DNA from: KACC-23026 sp963829575 | GTDB taxonomy: Bacteria > Bacillota > Bacilli > Bacillales > Sporolactobacillaceae | Reading direction: 5' to 3' | DNA: 64,000 nt | Assembly: GCA_963829575.1 (NCBI GenBank) | Contig: CAWHJF010000012.1 | Span: 434,001-498,000, forward strand | Shown: positions 35,262 through 44,257 of the stretch, in pieces | Position numbering within the stretch: the stretch's first letter is position 1 | Layout of the letters: each line of letters opens with the position of its first letter | Translations under genes and position numbers: made by a program | Notes under the pieces: model-generated | Told to the model about the DNA's origin: nothing | Seen by the model: the letters and a program-made list of their open reading frames with translations, nothing else | Databases searched by the model: none

Positions 35262-36545
35262 ATGAAGGCGGATGTGGTTGTAATTGGTGGCGGGCCATCG
35301 GGTTTGATGGCCTCCGTTGCTGCGGCGTCAAATGGAGCGCGTGTGTTACTCTTAGATAAAGGGAATAAACTAGGTCGTAAATTAGCGATTTCTGGTGGTG
35401 GCCGTTGTAATGTCACAAACCGAATGCCGAAAGACGAACTCATTAAACACATTCCTGGAAACGGGAAGTTTTTGCACAGTGCATTGGCCCACTTTAATAA
35501 TGAAGACATTATACGTTTTTTTGAAGAACTTGGCATTCAGTTAAAAGAAGAGGATTTTGGTCGAATGTTTCCCGTATCCAATCGAGCACAGGATGTCGTG
35601 AATGCGCTTCTTACTCGGATTAAGTCGCTCGGGGTGACGATTAGGACAAATGCACCTGTTGAAACGATTCTGTTTGATGAAGAAGGGGTGTCAGGGGTTC
35701 TTCTGAAAAGTGGTGATACGGTCTTGACACGTTCTGTTGTAACGGCTGTTGGTGGGAAATCCGTGCCTCAAACGGGTTCGACAGGGGATGGGTATAAATG
35801 GGCGAAAATAGCCGGTCATACGATCACTGAGTTGTATCCAACAGAAGTTCCGTTAACTTCTAAGGCTGATTTTATTCAAAAGAAAACCTTACAAGGTTTA
35901 TCTTTGTATGATGTGGCGGTATCGGTTCTGACCCCTAAAGGAAAGCCAATTATTACGCATCGTTGGGATTTGATCTTTACCCATTTGGGATTGTCTGGGC
36001 CTGCGGTCTTAAGATGTAGTCAATTTGTGGTAAAAGCCTTGAAAAAGTTTCAGGCCGCCACCATTGACCTTGCGATTGACGCGAAACCCGATCAGACCGT
36101 AGAAACGGTGCTAAACGAGTTAATGAATTTAGCAAAGGGTGAGCCGAAGAAGGCGTTGAAAAATGTATGGAAAGGCCTTGTTCCGGAGCGCTATTTACTG
36201 TTCTTATTAGCTGAATCCGACTTATCTCCGGACTTAACCTTTCATGAGTTGCCAAAGGCCAAAGTTCGAGCACTTGCGGACGATCTAAAAGGATATCGAG
36301 TTCCAATCAATGGGACGTTGCCGATCGAGAAAGCATTTATTACAGGCGGTGGCGTGTCATTGAAAGAAGTCGATCCGAAAACAATGGCGTCAAAGAAAAT
36401 GCCCGGACTTTACTTTTGTGGTGAAATCTTGGATATTCATGGCTACACGGGAGGCTATAATATTACGGCAGCTTTCTCAACCGGTTATACAGCGGGCCTC
36501 CATGCAGCTGAACAGAGTCTCGCGTTAGCCGTTAATGCGAAGTAG
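35262..36545 (+). CDS. HI0933-family NAD(P)/FAD-dependent oxidoreductase (YtfP/YhiN-like)
   Basis: A 427-aa flavoprotein. The N-terminal FAD-binding VVIGGGPSGLMASVAAASNGA (about residues 5-25) and the second motif LAISGGGRCNVTN (about 47-59) are diagnostic. C-terminal ITGGGVSLKEVDPKTMASK and YFCGEILDIHGYTGGYN complete the HI0933 signature. The physiological reaction of the family is not established. It probably shares a transcript with the thioredoxin-like gene upstream and msrAB downstream (42 bp). Confidence 0.85.
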   Translation: MKADVVVIGGGPSGLMASVAAASNGARVLLLDKGNKLGRKLAISGGGRCNVTNRMPKDELIKHIPGNGKFLHSALAHFNNEDIIRFFEELGIQLKEEDFGRMFPVSNRAQDVVNALLTRIKSLGVTIRTNAPVETILFDEEGVSGVLLKSGDTVLTRSVVTAVGGKSVPQTGSTGDGYKWAKIAGHTITELYPTEVPLTSKADFIQKKTLQGLSLYDVAVSVLTPKGKPIITHRWDLIFTHLGLSGPAVLRCSQFVVKALKKFQAATIDLAIDAKPDQTVETVLNELMNLAKGEPKKALKNVWKGLVPERYLLFLLAESDLSPDLTFHELPKAKVRALADDLKGYRVPINGTLPIEKAFITGGGVSLKEVDPKTMASKKMPGLYFCGEILDIHGYTGGYNITAAFSTGYTAGLHAAEQSLALAVNAK

Positions 36546-36587
36546 AAAAAAGGTTTACTTTATAGAGAATTTAAAGGGGGAATAGGC

Positions 36588-37535
36588 ATGAGTGAAAAAG
36601 CCATATTCGCGGGTGGTTGCTTCTGGTGTATGGTCAAACCATTTGATGAGCTTCCTGGCATTGAAAAAGTGGTGTCGGGCTATACTGGAGGCCATAAGGA
36701 GAATCCGACGTATCAAGAAGTGTGTTCGGATACAACCGGACATGTTGAAGCTGTTCAAATTACATTTGATCCAGAAACTTTTCCGTACCGAAAATTAGTC
36801 GATTTATTTTGGAAGCAGATTGATCCAACAGACCCAGGTGGGCAATTTGGTGACCGGGGTGAGTCCTATCAAACCGTAATCTTTTATCAAAACGAGGAAC
36901 AAAAAGAGACGGCTGAAGCGTCGAAAGCAGATCTTGAAGCCTCAGGAATTTTCAAAAAGCCAATTGTCACACCGATTCGTCCTGCGATGCCGTTTTATCC
37001 AGCTGAAGACTATCATCAAGATTATTATAAAAAAAATCCGTTTCATTATAATCGCTATTATGAAGGGTCAGGGCGTAAAGGCTTTACAGAATCCGCTTGG
37101 GCCGTAGAGAAGGATGAAAAGACGCTTCGAGAGCGGCTGACCCCGATCCAATATGAAGTCACGCAAAATAATGGGACCGAGCGGCCGTTTCAAAATGAGT
37201 ATTACGAAAATGCTGAGGATGGCATCTATGTCGATATTGTCTCGGGTGAGCCACTTTTTAGTTCCACAGACCAATATGATGCCGGCTGTGGTTGGCCAAG
37301 TTTTACCCGTCCAATTCAAAAAGCATTGATCAACGAAAAACTCGATCAAAGCCATGGCATGATCCGAACCGAAGTGCGTAGCAAATACGGCGACTCTCAT
37401 TTGGGACATCTATTCAATGACGGCCCGGCTCCAAATGGTTTACGCTACTGCATTAACTCAGCCGCCTTACGCTTCATACCAAAAGACCAACTCGAAGACG
37501 AAGGCTACGGCGAATACAGTGTGTTATTTAAATAA
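36588..37535 (+). CDS. msrAB: Fused methionine sulfoxide reductase MsrA-MsrB
   Basis: Bifunctional repair enzyme of 315 aa. The MsrA domain (residues 1-155) carries AGGCFWCM with catalytic Cys11 and reduces S-Met-sulfoxide. The MsrB domain (about 170-310) has CGWPSF, SHLGHLFNDGP and the catalytic RYCINSAALRF, and reduces the R form. The paired zinc CxxC motifs of some MsrBs are absent. Start ATG has AAGGGGGAA upstream. Its position after a thioredoxin-like protein and a flavoprotein suggests a redox-repair cluster. Confidence 0.93.
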   Translation: MSEKAIFAGGCFWCMVKPFDELPGIEKVVSGYTGGHKENPTYQEVCSDTTGHVEAVQITFDPETFPYRKLVDLFWKQIDPTDPGGQFGDRGESYQTVIFYQNEEQKETAEASKADLEASGIFKKPIVTPIRPAMPFYPAEDYHQDYYKKNPFHYNRYYEGSGRKGFTESAWAVEKDEKTLRERLTPIQYEVTQNNGTERPFQNEYYENAEDGIYVDIVSGEPLFSSTDQYDAGCGWPSFTRPIQKALINEKLDQSHGMIRTEVRSKYGDSHLGHLFNDGPAPNGLRYCINSAALRFIPKDQLEDEGYGEYSVLFK

Positions 37536-37549
37536 GAAGAAACAAATCC

Positions 37550-37575
37550 ACTCTCTCCAAACGGAGAGAGTTTTT
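37550..37575 (+). terminator. Terminator of msrAB
   Basis: ACTCTCTCC/GGAGAGAGT perfect stem, followed by TTTTT. Confidence 0.88.
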
Positions 37576-37909
37576 ATTTTGGTTAGCAAAAGAAAACCCA
37601 TTCTTCGACAAAAGGTGCGTTTAGGATGAGACAAACTGTGGTACGTAGCTATTAGAGACAGAAGAACCAAACGTTGTGAAAAAATGTTGTGATAAAACGC
37701 ACAATCAAAACTTAAATTTGAACGATTAAAGGCGAAAAAGTGACAAATTTGTGTAAAAACCGTGAGGAAATGTTGACAGTCGTTAAAAACACGTTCGAAA
37801 CCGGGTTTATGGTGGTATTATAGCTTAGGACTCACAAGCAGACTACTATCCTATATAACAATTGTTTGTGAGGTATTAATCGTGTCATCTTTGAAGGGGG
37901 GAGAGCCTC
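37576..37909 (+). promoter_or_regulatory. Upstream region of qoxABCD
   Basis: 334 bp without a gene. TTGTGATAAAACGCACAA at 37687-37704 is close to a Rex operator (TTGTGAAnnnnTTCACAA, two differences). TTGACA is at 37773-37778 and TATTAT at 37816-37821, but they are not correctly spaced to each other. Two CATCCT-type sites were not found. Confidence 0.4.
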
Positions 37910-38833
37910 GTGAACTCATTTAAAACTATTTCAAAGCTGTCGGTCCTTGCTCTAGCATCTCTTTTCTTGTTAACCGGCTGTGACGTTCCAGTCCTACAAC
38001 CAAAAGGACCAGTTGGACGTCAAGAGTATCATTTGATTCTTTGGTCGTTTGGATTGATGGCCGTTGTTGTTCTCGCAGTTTTTATTATTTTTGCAGTTGT
38101 AATCATCAAATATCGCGGGAATCGCGCGGATCTCTCAAACTATGATCCGGAGAATCATGGAAGTGCTAAATTAGAAGTGCTCTGGACGATTATTCCGATC
38201 GTGATTGTTGTCTTAATGGCCGTGCCAACGGTTAAGTCCGAGTACAATCTACAAAAAAGTCCGTCTCCAAACGTTAAACCACTCGTTGTGGATGTCACGT
38301 CTGCTCAATGGAAATGGATTTTCCGTTATCCTGAAGAAGGGATTTCAACGGTGAACCAATTGTATATTCCAGAGAATCGTCCAATCCGTTTTGTTTTGAC
38401 ATCGGAAGGTGCGATGAATTCATTCTGGGTACCCTCTTTAGGTGGTCAAATTTATACAATGACAGGTATGAAGACGCATATGTACCTTGAAGCCGATTCA
38501 CTGGGAACATTCCAAGGCCGTGCGGCAAACTTTAACGGAAGAGAATTTGCGCATCAAACGTTTACGGTAACATCCGTTAAGCCAAGCGATTTTGATACTT
38601 GGGTACAGAACGTGAAACAAAACAAGACTGCTATGACTATGGCAGATTATAAGAAACTCATTCAACCAGGTCTTGTTGGAAAACAAGCTTACTCATCTTA
38701 TCCAAAGCAATTGGATCAAACGAAATCAATGCCAGGTATGTCGATGTCGGATTCCACTAACACAGATTCGAATCAACAATCCGATGCCAAATCCAGTGAT
38801 AGTTCTGGAATGTCTATGAAGGGAGGCAACTAA
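37910..38833 (+). CDS. qoxA: Cytochrome aa3 menaquinol oxidase subunit II
   Basis: A 307-aa lipoprotein. Signal peptide with lipobox LLTGC, cleaved before Cys24. Two transmembrane helices (about 44-68 and 88-106) and an extracytoplasmic cupredoxin domain follow. The CuA ligands of cytochrome c oxidases are missing, so this is the quinol-oxidase form, like B. subtilis QoxA. The last about 35 residues are a Ser/Asp/Met-rich tail with MPGMSMSD and GMSMKGG, not found in the classic protein. Start GTG 37910 follows GGGGGGAGAG. First gene of qoxABCD. Confidence 0.92.
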   Translation: MNSFKTISKLSVLALASLFLLTGCDVPVLQPKGPVGRQEYHLILWSFGLMAVVVLAVFIIFAVVIIKYRGNRADLSNYDPENHGSAKLEVLWTIIPIVIVVLMAVPTVKSEYNLQKSPSPNVKPLVVDVTSAQWKWIFRYPEEGISTVNQLYIPENRPIRFVLTSEGAMNSFWVPSLGGQIYTMTGMKTHMYLEADSLGTFQGRAANFNGREFAHQTFTVTSVKPSDFDTWVQNVKQNKTAMTMADYKKLIQPGLVGKQAYSSYPKQLDQTKSMPGMSMSDSTNTDSNQQSDAKSSDSSGMSMKGGN

Positions 38834-38837
38834 CATC

Positions 38838-40805
38838 ATGAACCAATTCATGCACTTCCTTACGCATAAGTTTTTTGTAACAGGCGAACCCATGATTTAT
38901 GGTGCGGATGTTGCCATTACAGTTGTGACAATTGGGATCATTGCTGTTTTGACCAAATTCAAAGCATGGAAATGGTTATGGCGTGAATGGTTGACTACCG
39001 TTGACCATAAGAAAATTGGGATCATGTATATTATTGCAGCGATTCTTATGCTCTTCCGCGGGGGGATGGATGGTCTGCTTATGCGGACACAACTTGCCTT
39101 CCCAGGAATGAAGTTGTTAAATGCGCAGCACTACAATGAGATTTTTACAACTCACGGAACGATTATGATCTTGTTCATGGCGATGCCATTTATCATCGGT
39201 ATGATTAACGTTGCTATGCCGCTTCAAATTGGGGCACGTGACGTAGCATTTCCTTATTTAAATGCGATTAGTTTCTGGTTGTTCTTCTGGGCAGCGATGT
39301 TATTAAACCTTTCATTCGTAATCGGTGGATCACCGGATGCAGGTTGGACGAGTTACACACCACTTGCGGAAAACCATCTTGATCCAGGAATCGGTGAAAA
39401 CTTCTATCTATTAAGCTTACAAATTACCGGTATTGGGACGCTCGCATCTGGGGTTAACTTTGCCGTTACGATTCTAAAAATGCGTGCGCCAGGCATGAAG
39501 TTGATGCATATGCCAATGTTCACATGGTCGACGCTGATTACATCTGTTATTATCGTTTTTGCGTTCCCAGTACTAACTGTGGCGCTTGCGATGCTTGCAA
39601 TTGACCGGATCTTCGGGGCACACTTCTTTACAGCAACCGCTGGCGGAGACCCGATGATGTGGGCCAACCTCTTCTGGATTTGGGGACATCCTGAGGTATA
39701 CATTGTAATTCTCCCTGCCTTTGGTATTTTCTCAGAGGTTATGAGTACCTTCTCAGGAAAACGTCTCTTTGGTTATTCCATGATGGTATGGTCAATGGTT
39801 TTAATTTCAGTGCTGAGTTTTGTCGTTTGGGTCCATCACTTCTTTACAATGGGTGCAGGTCCTGCTGTTAACTCCTTCTTCGGGGTATCGACGATGCTGA
39901 TTGCGATTCCAACTGGGGTTAAACTCTTTAACTGGCTCTTTACAATGTTCCGAGCGAAAATTCGCTTTACTGTCGCCAACCTTTGGGCATTAGCGTTTAT
40001 TCCAAACTTCGTAATAGGTGGTTTGACAGGGGTTATGCTTGCAGTAGCACCAGCGGATTATCAATACCACAATAGTTATTTCTTAATTGCCCACTTCCAC
40101 TACGTGTTGATCGCAGGTACCGTATTCGGTATGTTCGCAGGTCTACACTACTGGTGGCCTAAGATGTTCGGGCATAAGCTTGATGAAACATTAGGTAAAT
40201 GGGCGTTCTGGTTATGGGTGATTGGATTCAACGTCTGTTTCTTCCCAATGTACTTTGTTGGGTTACAAGGGATGACGCGTCGGATGTACACGTACCCTGC
40301 CAATGCAGGTTGGACGACGCTTAACTTTATTGAAACCATCGGGGCATTTATGATGGGGATCGGATTCCTCGTTATGTGCTACATGATTTACTATAGTGCA
40401 CGTTATGGTGAACGCGATTTAACAGGCGATCCATGGGATGGTCGTACAATGGAATGGATGACGGCTTCTCCTGCACCTGAATATAACTTTGCGACCCTTC
40501 CTGAAATGGATGGGATCGATAAATTCTGGTACATGAAGAAAGAAAAAGGCGCGGTTGAAAAATGGCGCAAGCAAAAAATTGAAGAGATCCATATGCCAGA
40601 TAACTCAGGTCGACCATTTATTATGAGCGTGATATTCTTTATTGCAGGCTTCGGTCTCTGTTTTGAATGGATTTGGTTGGCGATTGTCGGACTTGTTGGA
40701 ATTATTCTCTTTATGGTGCTTCGTTCGTTGTTTGATCCAGATGAAGGTCACCACATTCCAGTTGATGTGATTGAGCGCACAGAGCGTGAAGCGGGGAGGT
40801 TGTAA
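38838..40805 (+). CDS. qoxB: Cytochrome aa3 menaquinol oxidase subunit I
   Basis: Catalytic 655-aa haem-copper oxidase subunit, which reduces oxygen and pumps protons. Around 14-15 transmembrane helices. The haem ligand region is TTHGTIMIL, the CuB/cross-linked Tyr loop WGHPEVYIVILPAFG, then VWVHHFFTMGAG and IAHFHYVLIAG. The sequence follows QoxB rather than CtaD in length and C-terminal tail. It begins 4 bp after qoxA. Confidence 0.95.
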   Translation: MNQFMHFLTHKFFVTGEPMIYGADVAITVVTIGIIAVLTKFKAWKWLWREWLTTVDHKKIGIMYIIAAILMLFRGGMDGLLMRTQLAFPGMKLLNAQHYNEIFTTHGTIMILFMAMPFIIGMINVAMPLQIGARDVAFPYLNAISFWLFFWAAMLLNLSFVIGGSPDAGWTSYTPLAENHLDPGIGENFYLLSLQITGIGTLASGVNFAVTILKMRAPGMKLMHMPMFTWSTLITSVIIVFAFPVLTVALAMLAIDRIFGAHFFTATAGGDPMMWANLFWIWGHPEVYIVILPAFGIFSEVMSTFSGKRLFGYSMMVWSMVLISVLSFVVWVHHFFTMGAGPAVNSFFGVSTMLIAIPTGVKLFNWLFTMFRAKIRFTVANLWALAFIPNFVIGGLTGVMLAVAPADYQYHNSYFLIAHFHYVLIAGTVFGMFAGLHYWWPKMFGHKLDETLGKWAFWLWVIGFNVCFFPMYFVGLQGMTRRMYTYPANAGWTTLNFIETIGAFMMGIGFLVMCYMIYYSARYGERDLTGDPWDGRTMEWMTASPAPEYNFATLPEMDGIDKFWYMKKEKGAVEKWRKQKIEEIHMPDNSGRPFIMSVIFFIAGFGLCFEWIWLAIVGLVGIILFMVLRSLFDPDEGHHIPVDVIERTEREAGRL

Positions 40806-40807
40806 GA

Positions 40808-41419
40808 ATGTCACATGCAGAAGTCGTGGATCCAAATGTCCCTTTAGAATATTCAACGGAACATGGTCGTTTAAGAATCTTTGGATTCTGGGTGTTCCTA
40901 GGCGCGGAAATCGTTCTTTTTGCGACGTTGTTTACAACGTATCTCGTGTATCTTCACCACACAGCAGGTGGACCAACACCTAAAGATCTATTCGATGTCA
41001 AAGAATTTATGATCGAAACGTTTTTACTCTTAGTAAGTAGTTTTACCTGTGGGATCGCCACACATGAGCTTCGCCGCGGTAATCGCTCTGGGCTGATCGT
41101 GTGGTTGATCATTACGTTACTACTTGGTGCGGGTTTCGTTGGGATGGAGATCAATGAATTTGTTCATTATGTTCATGAGGGTGCAACCATTCAAACGAGT
41201 GCCTTCTTATCTGGGTTCTTTATCCTAGTTGGAACGCACGGGTGTCACGTAACCCTTGGTATTTTTTGGATGATTTCGATCATCATTCAATTGGCTACCA
41301 AAGGAATTAACCCAACAACAGCAAGAAAAACATTTATTGTTGGGATTTACTGGCACTTCTTAGATGTTGTTTGGATTTTCATCTTCACAGCAGTTTATTT
41401 GACAGGGTTGGTGCTATAA
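40808..41419 (+). CDS. qoxC: Cytochrome aa3 menaquinol oxidase subunit III
   Basis: A 203-aa membrane subunit with five transmembrane helices of the haem-copper oxidase subunit III family. It shows LRIFGFWVFLGAEIVLF and GTHGCHVTLGIFWM. It follows qoxB after 2 bp with GGGGAGG as ribosome site. It stabilises the catalytic core. Confidence 0.94.
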   Translation: MSHAEVVDPNVPLEYSTEHGRLRIFGFWVFLGAEIVLFATLFTTYLVYLHHTAGGPTPKDLFDVKEFMIETFLLLVSSFTCGIATHELRRGNRSGLIVWLIITLLLGAGFVGMEINEFVHYVHEGATIQTSAFLSGFFILVGTHGCHVTLGIFWMISIIIQLATKGINPTTARKTFIVGIYWHFLDVVWIFIFTAVYLTGLVL

Positions 41420-41420
41420 T

Positions 41421-41738
41421 ATGGAACAAAAACACACAACACATTCAAATAACCACGATCACGGTTTTCCGTGGAGTCACGTCATTGGCTTTATTTTGTC
41501 AATTGTTTTGACCGTTGTCGCACTTTGGATTGCCCTTAGTTTGAACTTACCGGCAACTACTACAATGGTGATTATCGTAGGCCTTGCAATTTTCCAAGCG
41601 TTTGTTCAATTGTTAATGTTCATGCACTTAACAGAACAAGAAAAAGCGTTTCAAATCTTCTCGATTGCATTTGGGTTCTTTGTCGCGATTGCCGTCGTTG
41701 CTGGATCCATCTGGATTATTGATTTCGGATTATATTAA
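41421..41738 (+). CDS. qoxD: Cytochrome aa3 menaquinol oxidase subunit IV
   Basis: A 105-aa subunit with three transmembrane helices. FPWSHVIGFILSIVLTVVALW and FVQLLMFMHLTEQEK match the QoxD/CyoD family. It is the last gene of the operon, starting 1 bp after qoxC, and is followed by a terminator. A His-rich N-terminus (HTTHSNNHDHG) precedes the first helix. Confidence 0.93.
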   Translation: MEQKHTTHSNNHDHGFPWSHVIGFILSIVLTVVALWIALSLNLPATTTMVIIVGLAIFQAFVQLLMFMHLTEQEKAFQIFSIAFGFFVAIAVVAGSIWIIDFGLY

Positions 41739-41750
41739 GAGATACGAAAT

Positions 41751-41790
41751 GAGCTTCCACTTCTTTTTAAATAGAAGTGGGGGCTTTTTT
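41751..41790 (+). terminator. qox operon terminator
   Basis: GAGCTTCCACTTCT pairs with AGAAGTGGGGGCTT, followed by a T-run. Confidence 0.88.
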
Positions 41791-41794
41791 GCTG

Positions 41795-41894
41795 TGTTAA
41801 ATTTCAATGTTGATTTTTGATTGAAGCGGAGATACTCGAACCGCCTCACGTCATGCGAGCGCGCTGGTTCGAAAATCAACAACCAAATTTAACA
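41795..41894. repeat. 100-bp nested palindromic element
   Basis: Three nested inverted arms: TGTTAAATTT (41795-41804)/AAATTTAACA (41885-41894), GTTGATTTT (41809-41817)/AAAATCAAC (41872-41880), and CGAACC (41837-41842)/GGTTCG (41866-41871). It lies after the qox terminator and has no coding capacity. REP- or MITE-like. Confidence 0.7.
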
Positions 41895-41955
41895 GAGCTT
41901 TTTTCTGAGAGAACGGTAGAGGGCTTCTAGATCTCTAAGCACCCTAACCCCTATT

Positions 41956-41977
41956 TCGAAAGCGTTTTCTGTATAAT
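41956..41977 (+). promoter_or_regulatory. Promoter with overlapping cre-like site
   Basis: TATAAT at 41972-41977. Just upstream, TCGAAAGCGTTTTCT (41956-41970) differs from the cre consensus WTGNAANCGNWNNCW at one position, so CcpA control of the following MFS gene is possible. Confidence 0.45.
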
Positions 41978-42017
41978 TAAAATTAATGTGATTGGTTTCA
42001 AGCGAGGAGTTGTCAAT

Positions 42018-43292
42018 GTGGGGAAGATTCATCCAACAGTTAAACAATTAATTGTTATAAGAGGGCTACGCAGTTTCGGGCAAGGCATGATGGTCGTGGA
42101 TCTGACGCTTTATCTCGCAGCCTTGCACTGGTCTGGCGCGATAATTGGCGGGGTGCTCACGGCTGCAGGCATTTTTGGTGCCATCTTAATATTAGGAGTA
42201 GGAATTTACAGTGACCGTTATGGTCGAAAGCCGTTTCTTATTATTGCTGAGTCACTCGCAACGGTAAGTGCAATCGGTGCAACCTTTACGTCTAATGGGG
42301 TGTTCCTCACGCTTGCCATTGTGGTCGCGGGGTTTGGACGTGGACAAACGGGTTCTGCCGGACCTTTTGCGCCAGCCGAGCAAGCGTGGCTCGCACTCTT
42401 GGTTCCAAAAGAAGATCGAGGGCGACTCTTTAGTTTGAATACAGGAATTGGGTTTCTCGGAATGGGAATGGGGGCATTGGTTGGCGGAACTCCGCATTTC
42501 CTTCAAGCCTATTTTTCAAGCACACTCGCTTTTCGTCCTATATTTGCTTTAGTCGCCTTACTATCCATTGTCTGTTTGATATTGATTTTAAGACTCCCTT
42601 CTGATCGTTCTGTAAATGAGGCGAGCAAAATAACCGATCCCCTAGCAAGCGGTGAGGAATTAAGATCCATAAAAGCAGATTTAGAACTGGAGGCTCAAAT
42701 CCGTAAAAGTGAAAATCGAAATTTAATGAAACTAGCCTTTGTAAATGTGGTGAATGGTTTAGCGATTGGCTTAACGGGTCCCTTAATGGCTTACTGGTTT
42801 TCTATAAAATATGGGGTCGGATCGGGTGAAGTAGGGCTTACGCTTGCACTCTCATTCCTTTTAACAAGTGTGTCCTCTGTTGTTACGGGTTACATCGCGG
42901 ACCGTGTGGGTTTGATCCGGTCCGTCATTGTGTTTCGAATGATCGGCGTCGTTCTCATGTTTCTTTTGCCATTTAGCCCGACTTTTCTCATAGCGTCATC
43001 CATATATATTGTTCGAAACGCACTCAACCGAGGGACACAAGGAGCACGCTCTGCCCTCAACTCGAGTTTGACGAGAGATAAAAGACGAGGTTTGGCAAGT
43101 TCGGTAGGAGCTATGTCCATGCGATTCCCCTCTTCAATTGGCCCAACTCTATCCGGCATGATGTTAGACGCCAACCTCTTGGCCGTTCCATTTTTCATTT
43201 CATCAGGCCTGCAACTCGGTTATCTCGTCCTGTACCAATCTTTCTTTAAATCGTTTAACTATAAAAAAAACCCTCAAGACAAGAATGAATAG
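42018..43292 (+). CDS. MFS transporter
   Basis: A 424-aa major facilitator with 12 transmembrane segments. The loop 2-3 motif is YSDRYGRKPFL (about residues 60-70). The frame opens at GTG 41988, but that lies only 10 bp after the -10 box and has no ribosome site. GTG 42018 has GAGGAG 8 nt upstream and is the likely start. The Asp/Lys-containing central loop and GQTGSAGPFAPAEQAWLA segment resemble drug or sugar efflux carriers. Substrate unknown. Confidence 0.8.
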   Translation: MGKIHPTVKQLIVIRGLRSFGQGMMVVDLTLYLAALHWSGAIIGGVLTAAGIFGAILILGVGIYSDRYGRKPFLIIAESLATVSAIGATFTSNGVFLTLAIVVAGFGRGQTGSAGPFAPAEQAWLALLVPKEDRGRLFSLNTGIGFLGMGMGALVGGTPHFLQAYFSSTLAFRPIFALVALLSIVCLILILRLPSDRSVNEASKITDPLASGEELRSIKADLELEAQIRKSENRNLMKLAFVNVVNGLAIGLTGPLMAYWFSIKYGVGSGEVGLTLALSFLLTSVSSVVTGYIADRVGLIRSVIVFRMIGVVLMFLLPFSPTFLIASSIYIVRNALNRGTQGARSALNSSLTRDKRRGLASSVGAMSMRFPSSIGPTLSGMMLDANLLAVPFFISSGLQLGYLVLYQSFFKSFNYKKNPQDKNE

Positions 43293-43300
43293 AATGCTTC

Positions 43301-43350
43301 AAAAAGAGACAGTATGTGAGAGCGTAAAGCTTTCATATACTGTCTTTTTA
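43301..43350 (+). terminator. Terminator of the MFS gene
   Basis: AAAGAGACAGTATGTGAG pairs with CTTTCATATACTGTCTTTTT. Confidence 0.8.
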
Positions 43351-43409
43351 TCTTGAATAAAAACGCGGTTCATTTTACACAAAAGTTCGAATCCTTGTAT
43401 TTGGTTTAT

Positions 43410-43473
43410 TTTGATCGAAAAAGATCAAATGTGATTACTTTTGCTTGAAATTGATTATTAAATCGCTTACAAT
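43410..43473 (+). promoter_or_regulatory. fru operon promoter and putative FruR operator
   Basis: TTGAAA (43445-43450) and TACAAT (43468-43473) are 17 bp apart, a good sigma-A promoter 31 bp before fruR. Upstream, TTTGATC (43410-43416)/GATCAAA (43423-43429) is a perfect 7-bp inverted repeat with a 6-bp spacer. It is a natural candidate for the FruR (DeoR family) binding site. Confidence 0.65.
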
Positions 43474-43504
43474 ATGGAATATAAGGAAAGGAGTGAGAAT
43501 AACC

Positions 43505-44257
43505 ATGCTGACTCCGGAACGGCATCGCATGATCTTAGAGCTTTTAAAAAAGCAGAAAATGGTGACGGTGCATGAATTAACTGAAGCAACCGAGAGCTCA
43601 GAATCCACAATCCGCAGGGATCTTGATCAACTTGAGCAGGAAGGTAAACTTCATCGATTTCATGGGGGAGCGGAAAGCTTGCATGCAAAATCCGAGGAAA
43701 GTGCGGTCCAAGACCGATTGAGCCGAAATCAATCAGAAAAGATCGCTATCGGTCGATTTGCAGCAGAACTCGTTCAGCCTGGTGATTGTATCTACTTAGA
43801 TGCAGGGACGACAACGGCTCAAATGATTCCATTTCTTCACGCTGATAGTATTGTGGTCACAAATGGCCTAACACTTGTTGATCAATGTCTTCAAAGGGGT
43901 CTAAAAACCTATTTAATTGGCGGCGAGATTAAGGTGGTCACCCGGGCTGTGATTGGTCGAGGGGCGCTCGAATCCATTGAAACCTATCGATTTGATAAAT
44001 GTTTTATGGGGATGAATGGCGTGCATGAGCGTCATGGGTATACGACGCCTGATCCTGACGAGGCGTTGATAAAAAAGAAAGCCATTGAACTATCAACCCA
44101 GAGCTATGTATTAGCGGATGATTCAAAATTGGGGACAATCTCTTTTTCACAAGTTGCTCCAATTGGAGCAAGCGTTCTAATTACCAATCAATCTGATGAC
44201 AAGAAAAGACTTCAAGCATTCATAGATCAAACACAAGTAGAAGTGGTGACAGCATGA
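43505..44257 (+). CDS. fruR: DeoR-family fructose operon regulator
   Basis: A 250-aa repressor. The N-terminal DeoR winged helix-turn-helix is MLTPERHRMILELLKKQ, VTVHELTEATESSESTIRRDLDQLEQEGKL (residues about 20-49). A C-terminal phosphosugar-sensing domain has LDAGTTTAQM and DDSKLG. The frame opens at 43445, but ATG 43505 with AAGGAG gives the family start. Its stop overlaps fruK by 4 bp. The regulator of a fru operon responds to fructose-1-phosphate in known cases. Confidence 0.92.
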   Translation: MLTPERHRMILELLKKQKMVTVHELTEATESSESTIRRDLDQLEQEGKLHRFHGGAESLHAKSEESAVQDRLSRNQSEKIAIGRFAAELVQPGDCIYLDAGTTTAQMIPFLHADSIVVTNGLTLVDQCLQRGLKTYLIGGEIKVVTRAVIGRGALESIETYRFDKCFMGMNGVHERHGYTTPDPDEALIKKKAIELSTQSYVLADDSKLGTISFSQVAPIGASVLITNQSDDKKRLQAFIDQTQVEVVTA

